Shown one piece after another: positions 37,585 to 46,931 of a stretch of DNA of 64,000 nt. Position 1 is the stretch's first letter. The number at the start of each line of letters is the position of its first letter. The position numbers and the translations under genes were made by a program. Origin of the DNA: Lewinellaceae bacterium (GTDB lineage Bacteria; Bacteroidota; Bacteroidia; Chitinophagales; Saprospiraceae); assembly GCA_020636005.1 (NCBI GenBank), contig JACJYR010000004.1, positions 372,001 to 436,000 of the forward strand, given 5' to 3'. The notes below the pieces were generated by a model that saw nothing but the letters and a program-made list of their open reading frames with translations, searched no databases and was not told the DNA's origin.

Positions 37585-37618
37585 TTGGGGTAAAATTAGA
37601 AAAACTGCCTACTTTTGG
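37585..37618 (+). promoter_or_regulatory. Probable promoter of the metallophosphatase gene
   Basis: A perfect -7 box TACTTTTG at 37611-37618 lies 21 bases before the ATG. TTTG at 37585-37588 could be the -33 element, though the 22-base spacing is longer than usual. Confidence 0.55.
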
Positions 37619-37639
37619 ACGTGCCGAAAAAATTTAAAC

Positions 37640-39310
37640 ATGAAAAACACAACGACGACTATTCAGGAAAAAATGGGCAATGCAGCTGTTAAACAGGCTA
37701 TTGGAATCACGCCGGCCCCCTACCCTATCCTTGCGCTCGGGCTGTTTTGTTTTATGTCGTTTTTTGCCCAATCCTGCGCCTCGTTGCTGGGCGGCATGGG
37801 CGGCGACCAGGGCAGCTGGGACGATGGGCAGGCACCTGTTTACGATGAAATGACCAATCCGGTCAGCTTTACCATCCTGCAAATGAACGATGTATATGAA
37901 ATCGCCCCTTTGGAAAAAGGAACGGTAGGCGGCATGGCCAGGGTGGCTACCATCAGGAACCGGTTGCTGGAAGAAAACTACAACCTGCTCACGGTGCTGG
38001 CCGGCGACTTTGTCAGCCCATCCCTGCTTGGCACGCTAAAATACGAGGGCAGGCCTATCAAGGGCAGGCAAATGGTGGAAACCATGAATGCCCTGGGCGT
38101 TAACCTGGTGGCTTTTGGCAATCATGAGTTCGATATCAAGGAGCAGGAATTGCAGGAGCGATTAAACGAATCCTATTTCGAGTGGCTGGGCACGAACGTA
38201 TTGCACCAGACCGGCAAGAAATTGGAGCCGTTCTACAAAGAATCCTATGGTTACAAATACTACCTGCCAGAAACCTATGTCTGGGAAGTTTTCGATTATA
38301 TGTCCGGCAAGCCCATCAAGGTTGGTTTTTACAGCGCCCTGCTCAACGACAACCAGGCAGATTATGTCTATTATGAAGACCCCTACCAGGAAGCCACCAA
38401 GGCCTACCTGGAACTGATGAACTCCTGCGATGTCGTTATCGGGCTGACCCACCTCGAACTTAACCAGGACATGAAGCTCGCCGCCCTGTTGCCCAAAACG
38501 AAGCTCATCATGGGCGGCCACGAACATGAAAACAGCCTGGATACCATAGGCAACGTGGTCATCACAAAAGCAGATGCCAATGCCAAAACGGTTTGGGTAC
38601 ACCGCTTTACCTATTTTCCGGAAACAAAAACAACCTCCCTGGAATCGGAACTGGTACCAATAAACAACGACATTGCGGACGATTCGACCGTTGAGGGCAT
38701 TGTGGACAAATGGCAGCAAATCCAGCGGGAAAGCATTTCCCAACTGTTCGACAACCCCGATGAAGTTATCTATACTGCCAACGTGCCGTTGGACGGACGG
38801 GAGAAGAGCGTGCGGAATTTCCAGACCAATCTCGGTGGCCTTATCAGCGCCAGCATGGCAGCAGCGGCCAGCAAACCCGTTGACGCCGCTTTTTTCAACG
38901 GCGGCTCCATCCGGCTGGACGACCAGTTGCTCGGCAACATCACGGCAGTTGATATTTTCCGGGCCTTGCCATTCGGCGGGCCCCTCTACGAGGTGGAGCT
39001 TAAAGGCTCCGTTTTGAAAAAAGCACTCGAAGCCGGCCTTGAAAACAAAGGTATCGGCGGCTACCTGCAATGGCACAATATCGAATACATCGAGGCCGCC
39101 AAAACGTGGAAAATAGGCGGCAAACCTCTCAACGAGGGCAAGGTTTACCGGATAATGACCAACGAATACCTCTTCTTGGGCAAAGAGGCCCGCCTCGATT
39201 TTTTCAACCAAAAAAACTTTGTAAAATGGGAAACCGCCCGGAAAGGCGACACCAATGATTTGCGGGGCGATGTGCGGAAGGCCGTGGTAGCGTACCTAAA
39301 AGTGAAGTAA
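37640..39310 (+). CDS. Metallophosphatase/5'-nucleotidase-like lipoprotein
   Basis: 556 residues. The N-terminal hydrophobic segment ends in a lipobox-like AQSC, so anchoring at the outer or inner membrane is likely. Calcineurin-like motifs: LQMNDVYEI, LAGDFVSP, AFGNHEFD, IGLTHLELN, MGGHEHE. The C-terminal 5'-nucleotidase domain starts near residue 370 ('NLGGLISASMAAAASKPVDA', 'FFNGGSIRLDD'). The NDVYE variant of the first metal motif is the one found in a recognised sub-branch of the family. It probably dephosphorylates nucleotides or sugar-nucleotides in the periplasm. Confidence 0.88.
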   Translation: MKNTTTTIQEKMGNAAVKQAIGITPAPYPILALGLFCFMSFFAQSCASLLGGMGGDQGSWDDGQAPVYDEMTNPVSFTILQMNDVYEIAPLEKGTVGGMARVATIRNRLLEENYNLLTVLAGDFVSPSLLGTLKYEGRPIKGRQMVETMNALGVNLVAFGNHEFDIKEQELQERLNESYFEWLGTNVLHQTGKKLEPFYKESYGYKYYLPETYVWEVFDYMSGKPIKVGFYSALLNDNQADYVYYEDPYQEATKAYLELMNSCDVVIGLTHLELNQDMKLAALLPKTKLIMGGHEHENSLDTIGNVVITKADANAKTVWVHRFTYFPETKTTSLESELVPINNDIADDSTVEGIVDKWQQIQRESISQLFDNPDEVIYTANVPLDGREKSVRNFQTNLGGLISASMAAAASKPVDAAFFNGGSIRLDDQLLGNITAVDIFRALPFGGPLYEVELKGSVLKKALEAGLENKGIGGYLQWHNIEYIEAAKTWKIGGKPLNEGKVYRIMTNEYLFLGKEARLDFFNQKNFVKWETARKGDTNDLRGDVRKAVVAYLKVK

Positions 39311-39358
39311 AGTCGTTAATGTACCTTAAAAAAAAATCAAGATCCAAAAACATACAAC

Positions 39359-39823
39359 ATGATCAGGACCATTTTAAAATTGCTCGCCATCCTAGTTATC
39401 GGCATTTTGATCTACAACTATTTCCTTGGCACGCCCAGTGAAAAGGAAAATGCCAAAAAGATTTTCACAGAAGTAAAAGATGTGGGCGTTGCCGTGAAGG
39501 ATTTGCTGAAATCCGAGAAGGAAAAGTTCGACAGCGGCAAGTATGACAAGGCCGTTGAAAAAATTGGCGGCGTGCTGGACAAGCTCAAATCGAACGCCAA
39601 GAATTTTGATGACCAGTACCTGAAAAGGATTGACGAACTGGAACAAAAAAGAAAAGACCTGAAACAGCAACTTTCCGAATATGAAAAGGAGCAGGAACAG
39701 GCAGGCCCCAATGGCGACCTGACGCCTAAAGGAGGCAAGGACACAGCATCGATAAAAAAAGACCTGGAGCAACTGCTCAACGAAACCGAGAATCTCGTCA
39801 GGGAAATGGAAAGCAAGCATTGA
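39359..39823 (+). CDS. Small membrane-anchored coiled-coil protein
   Basis: 154 residues. One N-terminal membrane segment (residues ~5-24, 'ILKLLAILVIGILIYNYFLG') is followed by a Lys/Glu-rich coiled coil (~75-105, 'RIDELEQKRKDLKQQLSEYE') with a Pro/Gly break near 'AGPNGDLTPKGGKDTAS' and another short helix. No family name recognised. It lies upstream of ftsX in the same direction (gap of 40 to 97 bases depending on the ftsX start), so it may be a cofactor of the envelope block. Confidence 0.7.
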   Translation: MIRTILKLLAILVIGILIYNYFLGTPSEKENAKKIFTEVKDVGVAVKDLLKSEKEKFDSGKYDKAVEKIGGVLDKLKSNAKNFDDQYLKRIDELEQKRKDLKQQLSEYEKEQEQAGPNGDLTPKGGKDTASIKKDLEQLLNETENLVREMESKH

Positions 39824-39862
39824 TGTGTTGAGGTGTTTTGGAATTTAGGGGTAAAATCCAAC

Positions 39863-40786
39863 ATGCAGGAAAGGCAAAAGAACACAAAAACACGATTACA
39901 CAAGAAAAAGAACCCATTCATGAAAAAAGCACCGGGCACAAAGCCCAATTACTTTTATACCCTGGTCAGCGTAACACTTGTGCTGTTGTTGCTGGGCCTG
40001 TTCGGGCTGCTCGTTTTGCTGGGCCAACAACTTATCAACGCACTGAAGGAGCAGGTGGAAATTATCGTGGAGCTTAAGGAAGACACCCCCCCATCCGGCA
40101 TTGATTCCCTGAAAATGTTGCTGGCGGAAAGCGATTATGTAAAAGAGAATTCTGCCCGTTTTGTCAGCCGGGAAGATGGGGCCGCCATGATGCAGGAAGA
40201 GTTTGGCGAAGATTTCATGAAACTCGATATGGCCAACCCGTTGTACGACATTATCCTTTTTAATGTAAGGTCCGACTGGATGACGGACGACAGTCTTGCC
40301 CAAATCAGGGAAAGGATCAGACAACTGGACATGGTAAGCGATGTGTACTACCAGGAAAGCGTGGCCGGTGCTATCGCCAACAACCTGAAAAAGGCCAGTG
40401 TTTTTGTGCTGGTGGCGGGCATTTTTTTCATCATCGTGGCAGTCGCATTGATATTGAACACCATCCGGCTGGCCCTGTACGCCAACCGTTTTGTCATCAA
40501 GAACATGGAACTGGTGGGGGCCTCGTGGGGCTTCATCAGCAAGCCTTATTTGCTGAAAAGCATCCGGCATGGGTTCCTGTGCGGTTTTTTTGCCATCGCC
40601 ATCCTGGCCGCCCTGATCTATGTCCTTTTTTATAATAGTGCCAACGAACTGCAGGGCGTGTTGTTCTGGCCGGGCATCGCCGCTATATTTGGCACCTTGC
40701 TGGTGCTGGGCATCCTGATTGAGTTTGGCAGTACTTACTATGTGGTGAACAAATACCTCCGGATGCGGGTGGATGATCTTTATTGA
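39863..40786 (+). CDS. ftsX: Cell division protein FtsX (permease)
   Basis: 307 residues from the ATG at 39863; the ATG at 39920 (288 residues) is an equally good start because homology begins near 'KPNYFYTLVSVTLVLLLLGL'. Four membrane segments are seen: one N-terminal (~48-68) and three after residue ~180 ('VLVAGIFFIIVAVALILNTI' and others). Between them is a periplasmic domain with 'VEIIVELKEDTPPSGIDSLK'. FtsX links the ATPase FtsE to periplasmic peptidoglycan hydrolases. FtsE is not adjacent, as is usual in this phylum. Confidence 0.92.
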   Translation: MQERQKNTKTRLHKKKNPFMKKAPGTKPNYFYTLVSVTLVLLLLGLFGLLVLLGQQLINALKEQVEIIVELKEDTPPSGIDSLKMLLAESDYVKENSARFVSREDGAAMMQEEFGEDFMKLDMANPLYDIILFNVRSDWMTDDSLAQIRERIRQLDMVSDVYYQESVAGAIANNLKKASVFVLVAGIFFIIVAVALILNTIRLALYANRFVIKNMELVGASWGFISKPYLLKSIRHGFLCGFFAIAILAALIYVLFYNSANELQGVLFWPGIAAIFGTLLVLGILIEFGSTYYVVNKYLRMRVDDLY

Positions 40787-41004
40787 TAGGAAAAAAGCAA
40801 TAATTGTTGAGTTTTGGCCGGATTCATTGAACGCCGCCCCGTATAAGGTGTAAGTAATGTACTTTTTGCTGTTAGCGCTTGGCAATCATCCGGCAACAAA
40901 TGGCAACCAGCCAGGCGCTGATGCACAAAATCTGGCGGCTTGAACTATAACCACGCTATTAATCAAAAAACTTTTTGACCTTTGCGCCTTCAATTTTAAA
41001 TACA

Positions 41005-41361
41005 ATGAGCAAAATCAATACAAAAAAGAAAGTCGTAGTGACGACTTCCCAAAAAACTGCCCCCACCGTTTCACGTACCAAATCCTCCTCCACACCAGCG
41101 GTACGCAAAGGGGAATTGATATTTGGTAAAACCAACTATATCCTGATGTTTGCGGGGATAGGGCTTATCGCGCTCGGCCTCCTGCTGATGAGCGGTGGTG
41201 CCATGCCCAGCCCCGATGTTTGGGACGAGAGCATCATCTTCAGCACCCGCCGCACCCTCCTGGCGCCCATCGTGATTGTCATTGGATTGATTGTGGAAAT
41301 AGTGGCTATTTTCCGCAAGCCAGGCACTGACTCCGTCGGCGAAAAAGAACTGCTTTCCTAA
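41005..41361 (+). CDS. DUF3098 membrane protein
   Basis: 118 residues from the ATG at 41005. A basic, Ser/Thr-rich cytoplasmic head (~40 residues) precedes two membrane segments ('YILMFAGIGLIALGLLLMSG' and 'LLAPIVIVIGLIVEIVAIF'). The 'FGKTNYILMFAGIG' and 'IFSTRRTLLAPIVIVIG' blocks are those of DUF3098, a small family of Bacteroidota found between ftsX and uppP. An envelope role is inferred from conserved neighbours. A TTTGACCTTTGC stretch ~30 bases upstream could be a promoter. Confidence 0.88.
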   Translation: MSKINTKKKVVVTTSQKTAPTVSRTKSSSTPAVRKGELIFGKTNYILMFAGIGLIALGLLLMSGGAMPSPDVWDESIIFSTRRTLLAPIVIVIGLIVEIVAIFRKPGTDSVGEKELLS

Positions 41362-41371
41362 TCTGCACCCA

Positions 41372-42166
41372 ATGAGCGACACCTTGAACGCCATTATCCT
41401 GGGTATCATCCAGGGGCTGACCGAGTTCCTGCCCGTCAGCAGCAGTGGGCACCTGGAACTGGCCAAATACTTCCTGGGCGACCACCAGGTGGCAGCCGAG
41501 AGCCTGATGATGACCGTCATACTCCATTTTGCGACAGCCTGCAGCACTTTGGTCGTGCTGAGAAAAGAAGTTGCTGAAATTTTCAAAGGGTTGTTCGCCT
41601 TCCAATGGAACGAACAAACCCAGTTTTCCCTGAAAATCGTCCTTTCTATGGTGCCGGCCGCCCTCATCGGGGTGCTGTTTGAATCGGAAATAGACGACCT
41701 GTTCAACCAACAGATTGTCCTTGTCAGCATTTGCCTGGCCATAACCGGCCTGCTGCTCTTCCTCGCCAACCGGGCACAAAAAACAGGCAACGATGTTTCC
41801 TGGACCAACGCCCTGATGGTCGGAATCGCCCAGGCCATCGCCATATTGCCGGGCATTTCCCGCTCCGGGGCTACCATTTCCACATCGGTGCTGCTGGGCA
41901 TTGACCGGGAAAAGGCCGCCCGGTTTTCCTTCCTGATGGTGGTACCATTGATTTTTGGGAAAATTGCCAAGGACCTGCTGGGCGGTGAACTCATGCAGTC
42001 GTCCCACAATGCCCCGGCACTCCTTTTCGGCTTTGGCGCAGCGTTTGTTACGGGCCTGCTGGCCTGCAGTTGGATGATCCAAATCGTGAAAAAAAGTAAA
42101 TTGCTCTACTTTTCCATCTATTGTTTCGTCGTTGCAGCATTTGCAATAATTTTTTACCTTGCATGA
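41372..42166 (+). CDS. uppP: Undecaprenyl-diphosphatase
   Basis: 264 residues, polytopic membrane protein of the BacA/UppP family. Signature loops: GLTEFLPVSSSGHLEL and PGISRSGATISTSVLLGIDR. It removes a phosphate from undecaprenyl pyrophosphate so that the lipid carrier can be reused for peptidoglycan and polysaccharide synthesis; members confer bacitracin resistance when overproduced. It starts 10 bases after DUF3098, so they share a transcript. Confidence 0.96.
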   Translation: MSDTLNAIILGIIQGLTEFLPVSSSGHLELAKYFLGDHQVAAESLMMTVILHFATACSTLVVLRKEVAEIFKGLFAFQWNEQTQFSLKIVLSMVPAALIGVLFESEIDDLFNQQIVLVSICLAITGLLLFLANRAQKTGNDVSWTNALMVGIAQAIAILPGISRSGATISTSVLLGIDREKAARFSFLMVVPLIFGKIAKDLLGGELMQSSHNAPALLFGFGAAFVTGLLACSWMIQIVKKSKLLYFSIYCFVVAAFAIIFYLA

Positions 42167-42353
42167 AAATCGGTGAAGCAGGTAGTCCTCTATGATTCAC
42201 AGGCCCCTTCACCCTTTGTTTAGCAACAATGAATAAATGAATTTACCATTTCGCTTCTAGTAAACCTGGTTAATTTTTCAGCGGCAACAATTGGGTTTTT
42301 TCTAAAAAAATGGTCACTCTTTATTCCTTCAATCCTTAACTAATCAATATTAC

Positions 42354-43076
42354 ATGGAAGATCCTTTGCCGAGTCGAAAGTTGTTGGACGGCACCTGTAT
42401 CTTAGTCAACAAGCCATTGGGCTGGAGTTCTTTCGACGTTGTCAATAAAATCCGCACCAGTATCAAGCACAACCTGGGGGTAAAAAAAATTAAGGTAGGC
42501 CACGCCGGCACCCTCGACCCAATGGCAACAGGCCTGCTCATTGTTTGCACAGGCAAAAAAACCAAGACCCTTTCCGATTATCAAGGCTTGCCAAAAACCT
42601 ACACGGGCACCTTTACCCTGGGCGCAACCACTCCTTCCTACGATGCCGAGTCGGAACCAGACGCTACCTTTCCTTTTGACCACATCACCCCCGAGGCAAT
42701 CGAAGAAGCCCGGAAACAATTCATCGGCCCCATCGAACAAATGCCGCCGATGTACTCGGCCATCAAAGTGGATGGGCAGCCCCTCTATAAAAAGGCCCGG
42801 CAGGGCATCACCATCGAAGTACAGCCACGACCGGTGACGATTTACGAATTAGATATCACCAAGATTGAATTACCTGTGCTGACCTTTCAGGTAAAATGCA
42901 GCAAGGGTACCTATATCCGTTCTTTGGCCAACGATTTTGGAAAAGCGCTCCGATCAGGGGCTTACCTTTCCTCCCTTTGCCGGACAGAAATAGGCCAGTA
43001 TAAACTGGAAAAAGCCTGGGAACTTGACGACCTGGTGGAACATATCGAATCCTTCATTCCAGCCAGCCAACTTTAG
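42354..43076 (+). CDS. truB: tRNA pseudouridine(55) synthase
   Basis: 240 residues. The N-terminal catalytic motif VGHAGTLDPMATGLL holds the catalytic Asp55; 'NKPLGWSSFDVVNKIR', 'MPPMYSAIKVDGQPLYKKAR' and 'CSKGTYIRSLANDFG' are further TruB blocks. It converts U55 in the T-loop of elongator tRNAs to pseudouridine. Its stop codon overlaps the GTG start of yigZ by one base (TAGTG), so the two are coupled. Confidence 0.96.
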   Translation: MEDPLPSRKLLDGTCILVNKPLGWSSFDVVNKIRTSIKHNLGVKKIKVGHAGTLDPMATGLLIVCTGKKTKTLSDYQGLPKTYTGTFTLGATTPSYDAESEPDATFPFDHITPEAIEEARKQFIGPIEQMPPMYSAIKVDGQPLYKKARQGITIEVQPRPVTIYELDITKIELPVLTFQVKCSKGTYIRSLANDFGKALRSGAYLSSLCRTEIGQYKLEKAWELDDLVEHIESFIPASQL

Positions 43077-43723
43077 TGGAAGACGCCTACCTGACATTGG
43101 AAGCCCCTGCTACCGGTGAATACAAGGACAGGGGGAGCAGGTTCATTGCCTATGCCTTTCCACTGGAAAACGAGCTTGACTGGCAAGCCCATCTCGAAAC
43201 AGTCAAAAAACAACACCCAAAGGCCCGGCATCATTGCTATGCCTACCGGATAGGACTGGACGAAAACAATTACCGGGCAAACGACGACGGCGAGCCATCC
43301 GGCACCGCCGGCAGGCCCATCCTTGGACAAATTGACAGTTTCAGCCTTACCAATGTGTTCATCGTCGTAGTGCGCTATTTCGGCGGTACCTTGCTGGGCA
43401 CCTCCGGCCTGATCAATGCCTATAAATCAAGTGCGCAAGCAGCAATTGAATCGGCAGCAATTGTTGAAAAGATTATCGGGTCAACATTCAGGCTGGCATT
43501 TGATTATGGCATCATGGGCGAACTGATGAACACCGTGAAAAAACAGGGCATTGAGATATTGGATCAGGATTTTGGCGCATCTCCGACGATTGATATCAGT
43601 ATCCGCAGAAGCGCCGTTGAAAAAACGCTGTTGGAAATGAAGGCTTCCTTGTTGAAAGTTTCATTGGAAGAGGCTGCAACCATAACAAATATTCCAGGGC
43701 TGACCATCTCTCCACTGCACTGA
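43076..43723 (+). CDS. yigZ: YigZ/IMPACT family protein
   Basis: 215 residues with a GTG start at 43076; no ATG lies near, and homology begins within ten residues of this start. The IMPACT blocks are 'DRGSRFIAYAFPLENELDWQ', 'ARHHCYAYRIGLDENNYRAN', 'DDGEPSGTAGRPILGQI' and 'VVVRYFGGTLLGTSGLINAY'. The C-terminal half is a ferredoxin-like domain. Members are poorly characterised and may interact with ribosomes or nucleic acid. Translationally coupled to truB. Confidence 0.93.
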   Translation: MEDAYLTLEAPATGEYKDRGSRFIAYAFPLENELDWQAHLETVKKQHPKARHHCYAYRIGLDENNYRANDDGEPSGTAGRPILGQIDSFSLTNVFIVVVRYFGGTLLGTSGLINAYKSSAQAAIESAAIVEKIIGSTFRLAFDYGIMGELMNTVKKQGIEILDQDFGASPTIDISIRRSAVEKTLLEMKASLLKVSLEEAATITNIPGLTISPLH

Positions 43724-44078
43724 TCCAGGCATGGTTACTAGTTTTGAATAGCAACACCAGAATCCAGTTGAAAGGGTTGGGATGTTTAGGCGCCCAACCT
43801 ATTCCATCTCCCCAACAAGTTATTTCGAGCCTGCTGCTTAACAATGACTTGATGCCCACCTAACAAAACAGTAACTTTATATAAGCCTAATAATTAAAAT
43901 TTGGTGTATTTAAAAAATTTAACTACAAGATATTTTATTATCCAGGGAAATTCCCGGGAAATTTTTAATCTTTCTTTGACAGAATAATTACATTTGGCGC
44001 TGTCAGAGGAAAAGATGACACCCTTCCGCCCGATTTTGACAAGAGCTATTTATTCACTTTATAAATACTATCCATACT
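43724..44078. other. Intergenic region, nothing recognised
   Basis: About 355 AT-rich bases between yigZ and the OmpA-like gene. No repeat of the window, no clear terminator and no convincing small gene. Confidence 0.35.
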
Positions 44079-44906
44079 ATGTTTCCACGTTTAGCACTAC
44101 TTCCCATCGGGTTGTTTATTATCTGGTGCTTCGTGTGTCAACGGTGGTATGTTTGCTACATTAAACAAAAATGCGGCACAGAACAAACCGAACAGCCACC
44201 CGTCACACCCCCAGTCGATAACCGCCCCTTAGTTTTCAAATGGTCTGAGGCGGAAGCCATTACCCGCCCGACCTTTCCAGCCTACCGGGATTCGCTGCTC
44301 AAAGCCCTTCCCGAAGGTTCCCTACTCGAAATCGTGGGCCTTTTCTACGCCGATGAAAAGGCACCGCCAGGTTTTACCAACATGGGGCTTGCCAGGGCTG
44401 CCAAAGTCAAAGCCCTCCTAGTGCCGCCATTGGCTACCGAGCGGGTGGTCGAGTCGTCCCGGATGGTTGCTACTGCACCAGAGGGCATCCAGGGTAAATT
44501 GTTCGAGGCGGCCACTTTCAGTTTCAAGAAGCCCGTATCGAACGACACCGTGGAGGTTATCGAAGTGGCCAATACCATCACCATCCTGTTCCCTTATGGA
44601 AGCTCTACCCGGGAGCCAGACCCAAGAGTAGATGAATACCTTGGCAAATTGGCGGAGCGGTTGAAAAAAACAACTGAAACGGTGATGATAACGGGTCACA
44701 CGGACAGCGCCGGTTCGGAAGAGTTTAACATGGCCCTTGGCATGGCCAGGGCACGGCACATCCAGGAAATCCTGGTGAAAAAGGGGATCAAAAAGACCCG
44801 CATTTCCCTGGAATCAAAAGGAGAAACCGAACCTGTGGCCAGCAATGAAACGGAAGAGGGCAACCGGCAAAACCGGCGGGTGGTGCTCGTGCTGCATGAA
44901 AATTGA
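44079..44906 (+). CDS. OmpA-like C-terminal domain protein
   Basis: 275 residues. The N-terminal hydrophobic stretch (LALLPIGLFIIWCFVC) could be an uncleaved anchor or a lipoprotein signal. Residues ~165-272 are an OmpA/MotB peptidoglycan-binding domain: 'ANTITILFPYGSSTREPD', VMITGHTDSAG, 'GMARARHIQEILVKKGI', and 'ESKGETEPVASNETEEGNRQ' then NRRV. The middle (~55-150) resembles a degenerate second copy ('LLEIVGLFYADEKAPPGFTN', 'GLARAAKVKALLV'). It probably ties the membrane to peptidoglycan. Followed by the HhH protein in the same direction. Confidence 0.85.
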   Translation: MFPRLALLPIGLFIIWCFVCQRWYVCYIKQKCGTEQTEQPPVTPPVDNRPLVFKWSEAEAITRPTFPAYRDSLLKALPEGSLLEIVGLFYADEKAPPGFTNMGLARAAKVKALLVPPLATERVVESSRMVATAPEGIQGKLFEAATFSFKKPVSNDTVEVIEVANTITILFPYGSSTREPDPRVDEYLGKLAERLKKTTETVMITGHTDSAGSEEFNMALGMARARHIQEILVKKGIKKTRISLESKGETEPVASNETEEGNRQNRRVVLVLHEN

Positions 44907-44964
44907 CGGCCCGTGCCACCCAAATTTTTAACCATATTCACAAAACAAAAAAATTTCAACCATT

Positions 44965-45624
44965 ATGTTTCAAGATATAACTCAGGGTCCTGGCAGTCTC
45001 ACCTATACGGACCACACCATCGAAATCTTGTTGATGCTTTTGATAGCATTCCTGCTCGGCTTATTGTTGGGCTACATCCTTTGGTATAAATGGCGCAAAC
45101 TATACCTGGAACTTCAGGCAGAACACGACCGTCTGAAAGCACTCCACCGCGACCTGGAAAAAGACCATGCCAGCCTGCGCTATAAAAGCGAGGAACTGGA
45201 GAAGGAAAACGCCCAACTCCACAAGAAAGTCAGGAGCCTGGAAGGCGACATCTCTGGGCTGAAATTCAAACTGGAAAAATGTGAGGAGAATCTCTCCGCC
45301 GCAGCCGTTGCTGGTGCCGGTATTGCCATGGGCAGGGCCGCAGGGCCTCCACCCAACCCCGACGACCTGAAAAAAGTGGAAGGCATCGGGCCAAAAATCG
45401 AAAAACTATGCAACAATAAAGGAATATGGACCTGGCGGCAGTTGTCGCAAACCAGCGTAGAGTTCCTGCAAAAAATGCTGGACGAAGCAGGGCCAAACTA
45501 CCGCATTTCCAAACCGGATACCTGGCCAAAACAAGCCGAATTGGCCGCCGATGGGAAATGGGACGAACTGAAGGAATACCAGGACTTCCTGCTGGGCGGC
45601 AGGAATCCGGACGAGGTGCTATAA
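44965..45624 (+). CDS. Membrane-anchored coiled-coil protein with helix-hairpin-helix end
   Basis: 219 residues. One membrane segment (~20-42, 'LLMLLIAFLLGLLLGYILWY'), a coiled coil (~45-108), then a Gly/Ala/Pro linker and a helix-hairpin-helix module DDLKKVEGIGPKIEKLCNNK (~133-152), followed by 'FQKML'-like helices and a tail. This layout recurs in Bacteroidota next to OmpA-like genes. The HhH module is usually a DNA/nucleic-acid or protein contact; here it faces the cytoplasm if the N-terminus is out. A terminator lies just past the stop codon. Confidence 0.75.
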   Translation: MFQDITQGPGSLTYTDHTIEILLMLLIAFLLGLLLGYILWYKWRKLYLELQAEHDRLKALHRDLEKDHASLRYKSEELEKENAQLHKKVRSLEGDISGLKFKLEKCEENLSAAAVAGAGIAMGRAAGPPPNPDDLKKVEGIGPKIEKLCNNKGIWTWRQLSQTSVEFLQKMLDEAGPNYRISKPDTWPKQAELAADGKWDELKEYQDFLLGGRNPDEVL

Positions 45625-45636
45625 GCCCCGCAGCGT

Positions 45637-46155
45637 CTAAAGATCCAATAACCCTTCGGGCAGCCGAAGGGTTATTTTTTTTTGTTTCCGGTCAATCTTT
45701 ACGATTAAATCATCATGCAGCGGGATGAGGACTTCCTTTCCCCCGGCAACCACTTGGGCCAGTTCCTGTTGGGGCAGTTCCACAATATCCAAAATTTGGC
45801 CGATGCTGCCTTTTTCCTCATCCACCAGTTCATATCCTTTCAGGACGCTGAAGTGGAGTTCTTCGGCAGGAATTTCAAAGAAATGGTGCAGATCCTGCTC
45901 CCGCAGAAACAGTTCTTTGGAAGTGATGGAAGCAGCGGCAGAGGGTGAGTCAATTTCTTCAAATTTTGCCAGCAGGTCGCCCGCTTCCCTGACGTGTTCC
46001 AAAAAAAATGGGGCAGGCTTTCCCTGCAAGGGAATAAAGACGACATCGGCCTCCAGGAAATCTTCCAGGTATTCTTCCTTCACCACCACTTTTACTTCGC
46101 CTCCGGCGCCGTGCGTTTTTTTGGTGAAACCAATCGCAACCAGTTGATCTTTCAT
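45637..46155 (-). CDS. rimM: Ribosome maturation factor RimM
   Basis: 172 residues. The N-terminal 'VAIGFTKKTHGAGGEVKVVV' and the PRC-barrel-like C-terminal 'VVAGGKEVLIPLHDDLIVKI' with 'LPEGLLDL' are typical. It binds S19 and helps mature the 30S head. The start codon overlaps the upstream lipoprotein stop by one base (TGATG), so it is second in an operon. rpsP and trmD, usual partners elsewhere, are not adjacent. Confidence 0.95.
   Translation of the reverse strand: MKDQLVAIGFTKKTHGAGGEVKVVVKEEYLEDFLEADVVFIPLQGKPAPFFLEHVREAGDLLAKFEEIDSPSAAASITSKELFLREQDLHHFFEIPAEELHFSVLKGYELVDEEKGSIGQILDIVELPQQELAQVVAGGKEVLIPLHDDLIVKIDRKQKKITLRLPEGLLDL
45647..45684. terminator. Bidirectional terminator overlapping the rimM 3' coding end
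   Basis: AATAACCCTTCGG pairs with CCGAAGGGTTATT (13 bp, 4-base loop), followed on the plus strand by nine T. It terminates the HhH gene, and the same bases encode the last residues of RimM (RLPEGLLDL region) on the minus strand. Confidence 0.9.
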
Positions 46156-46904
46156 CAGTTGTGTTCAAGCATTGTTTGGTGGAGGATAAAGCCCTTTTCG
46201 GCCTTTTCCTCCCAGGTTTGCCCATCGCAGGACTCGATGCATTGGGTGTCCAGTATCCACATTTCCCTTGCTATCAGGCCAATGCCTTTGGCATAAGTTG
46301 AAAATGAACGGCGCAGCTCTATTTGGTTTTCAGCATCGGCCTCCTGGATCACCGCCACATCGCCAAAGCTTTGGCCCCCGACCGTGTCCTGGACACCCAG
46401 CGCCTTCACCCTATAGCTCCAGCTTTTAAACATCTCCACACTCTCCCCGGCCACGGTGACAATCAACCCATTATCGAAATACAAATTGCCGTCCCAGCGA
46501 TTGTTTACCCGCAGCGGAAAAGTCATTTTTATGAACCGAAGATTGTCTTCTGTCCGTATGGCCAGGTTCCCGTCAATGGATGCAGTGAAAACCTTCGAAA
46601 CGTTCCAGGGCAAGGTGTCCGCCTTTCTTTCATAGCGTTCAAAGCGGTAAATTACGTTGCCGAGGTAGTCCAAGATGGTATCCGTTATTTCCTCTTTCAT
46701 CAAGGTTTTGGAAAAACTGATCATGGTGTCGCCGGTCGGATCGTAAATCGTGGAATCCACTTCGTAAATCCAATATTTACCAACTTCCAAAGGGTAATAT
46801 TCTTCGCCAACTTGCTCGACCGAAAAATTATCCGGGGTGGTTTTACAGGAAGAAAAAGCCAGGAACAAGCTTGCGCAAGCGAGGCCAACAAACGCTGTTT
46901 TCAT
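46155..46904 (-). CDS. Hypothetical lipoprotein
   Basis: 249 residues with a lipobox (LAFSSC, Cys near residue 20). The rest is beta-rich ('EYYPLEVGKYWIYEVDSTIY', 'FPLRVNNRWDGNLYFDNG', 'YAKGIGLIAREMWILDTQC'), a pattern seen in many Bacteroidota outer-membrane lipoproteins of unknown role. Coupled to rimM. Just upstream is mnmA in the same direction, 27 bases away, so all three may form one transcript. Confidence 0.78.
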   Translation of the reverse strand: MKTAFVGLACASLFLAFSSCKTTPDNFSVEQVGEEYYPLEVGKYWIYEVDSTIYDPTGDTMISFSKTLMKEEITDTILDYLGNVIYRFERYERKADTLPWNVSKVFTASIDGNLAIRTEDNLRFIKMTFPLRVNNRWDGNLYFDNGLIVTVAGESVEMFKSWSYRVKALGVQDTVGGQSFGDVAVIQEADAENQIELRRSFSTYAKGIGLIAREMWILDTQCIESCDGQTWEEKAEKGFILHQTMLEHN

Positions 46905-46931
46905 ACAGTTAACGGTTTATCCATAAATATT

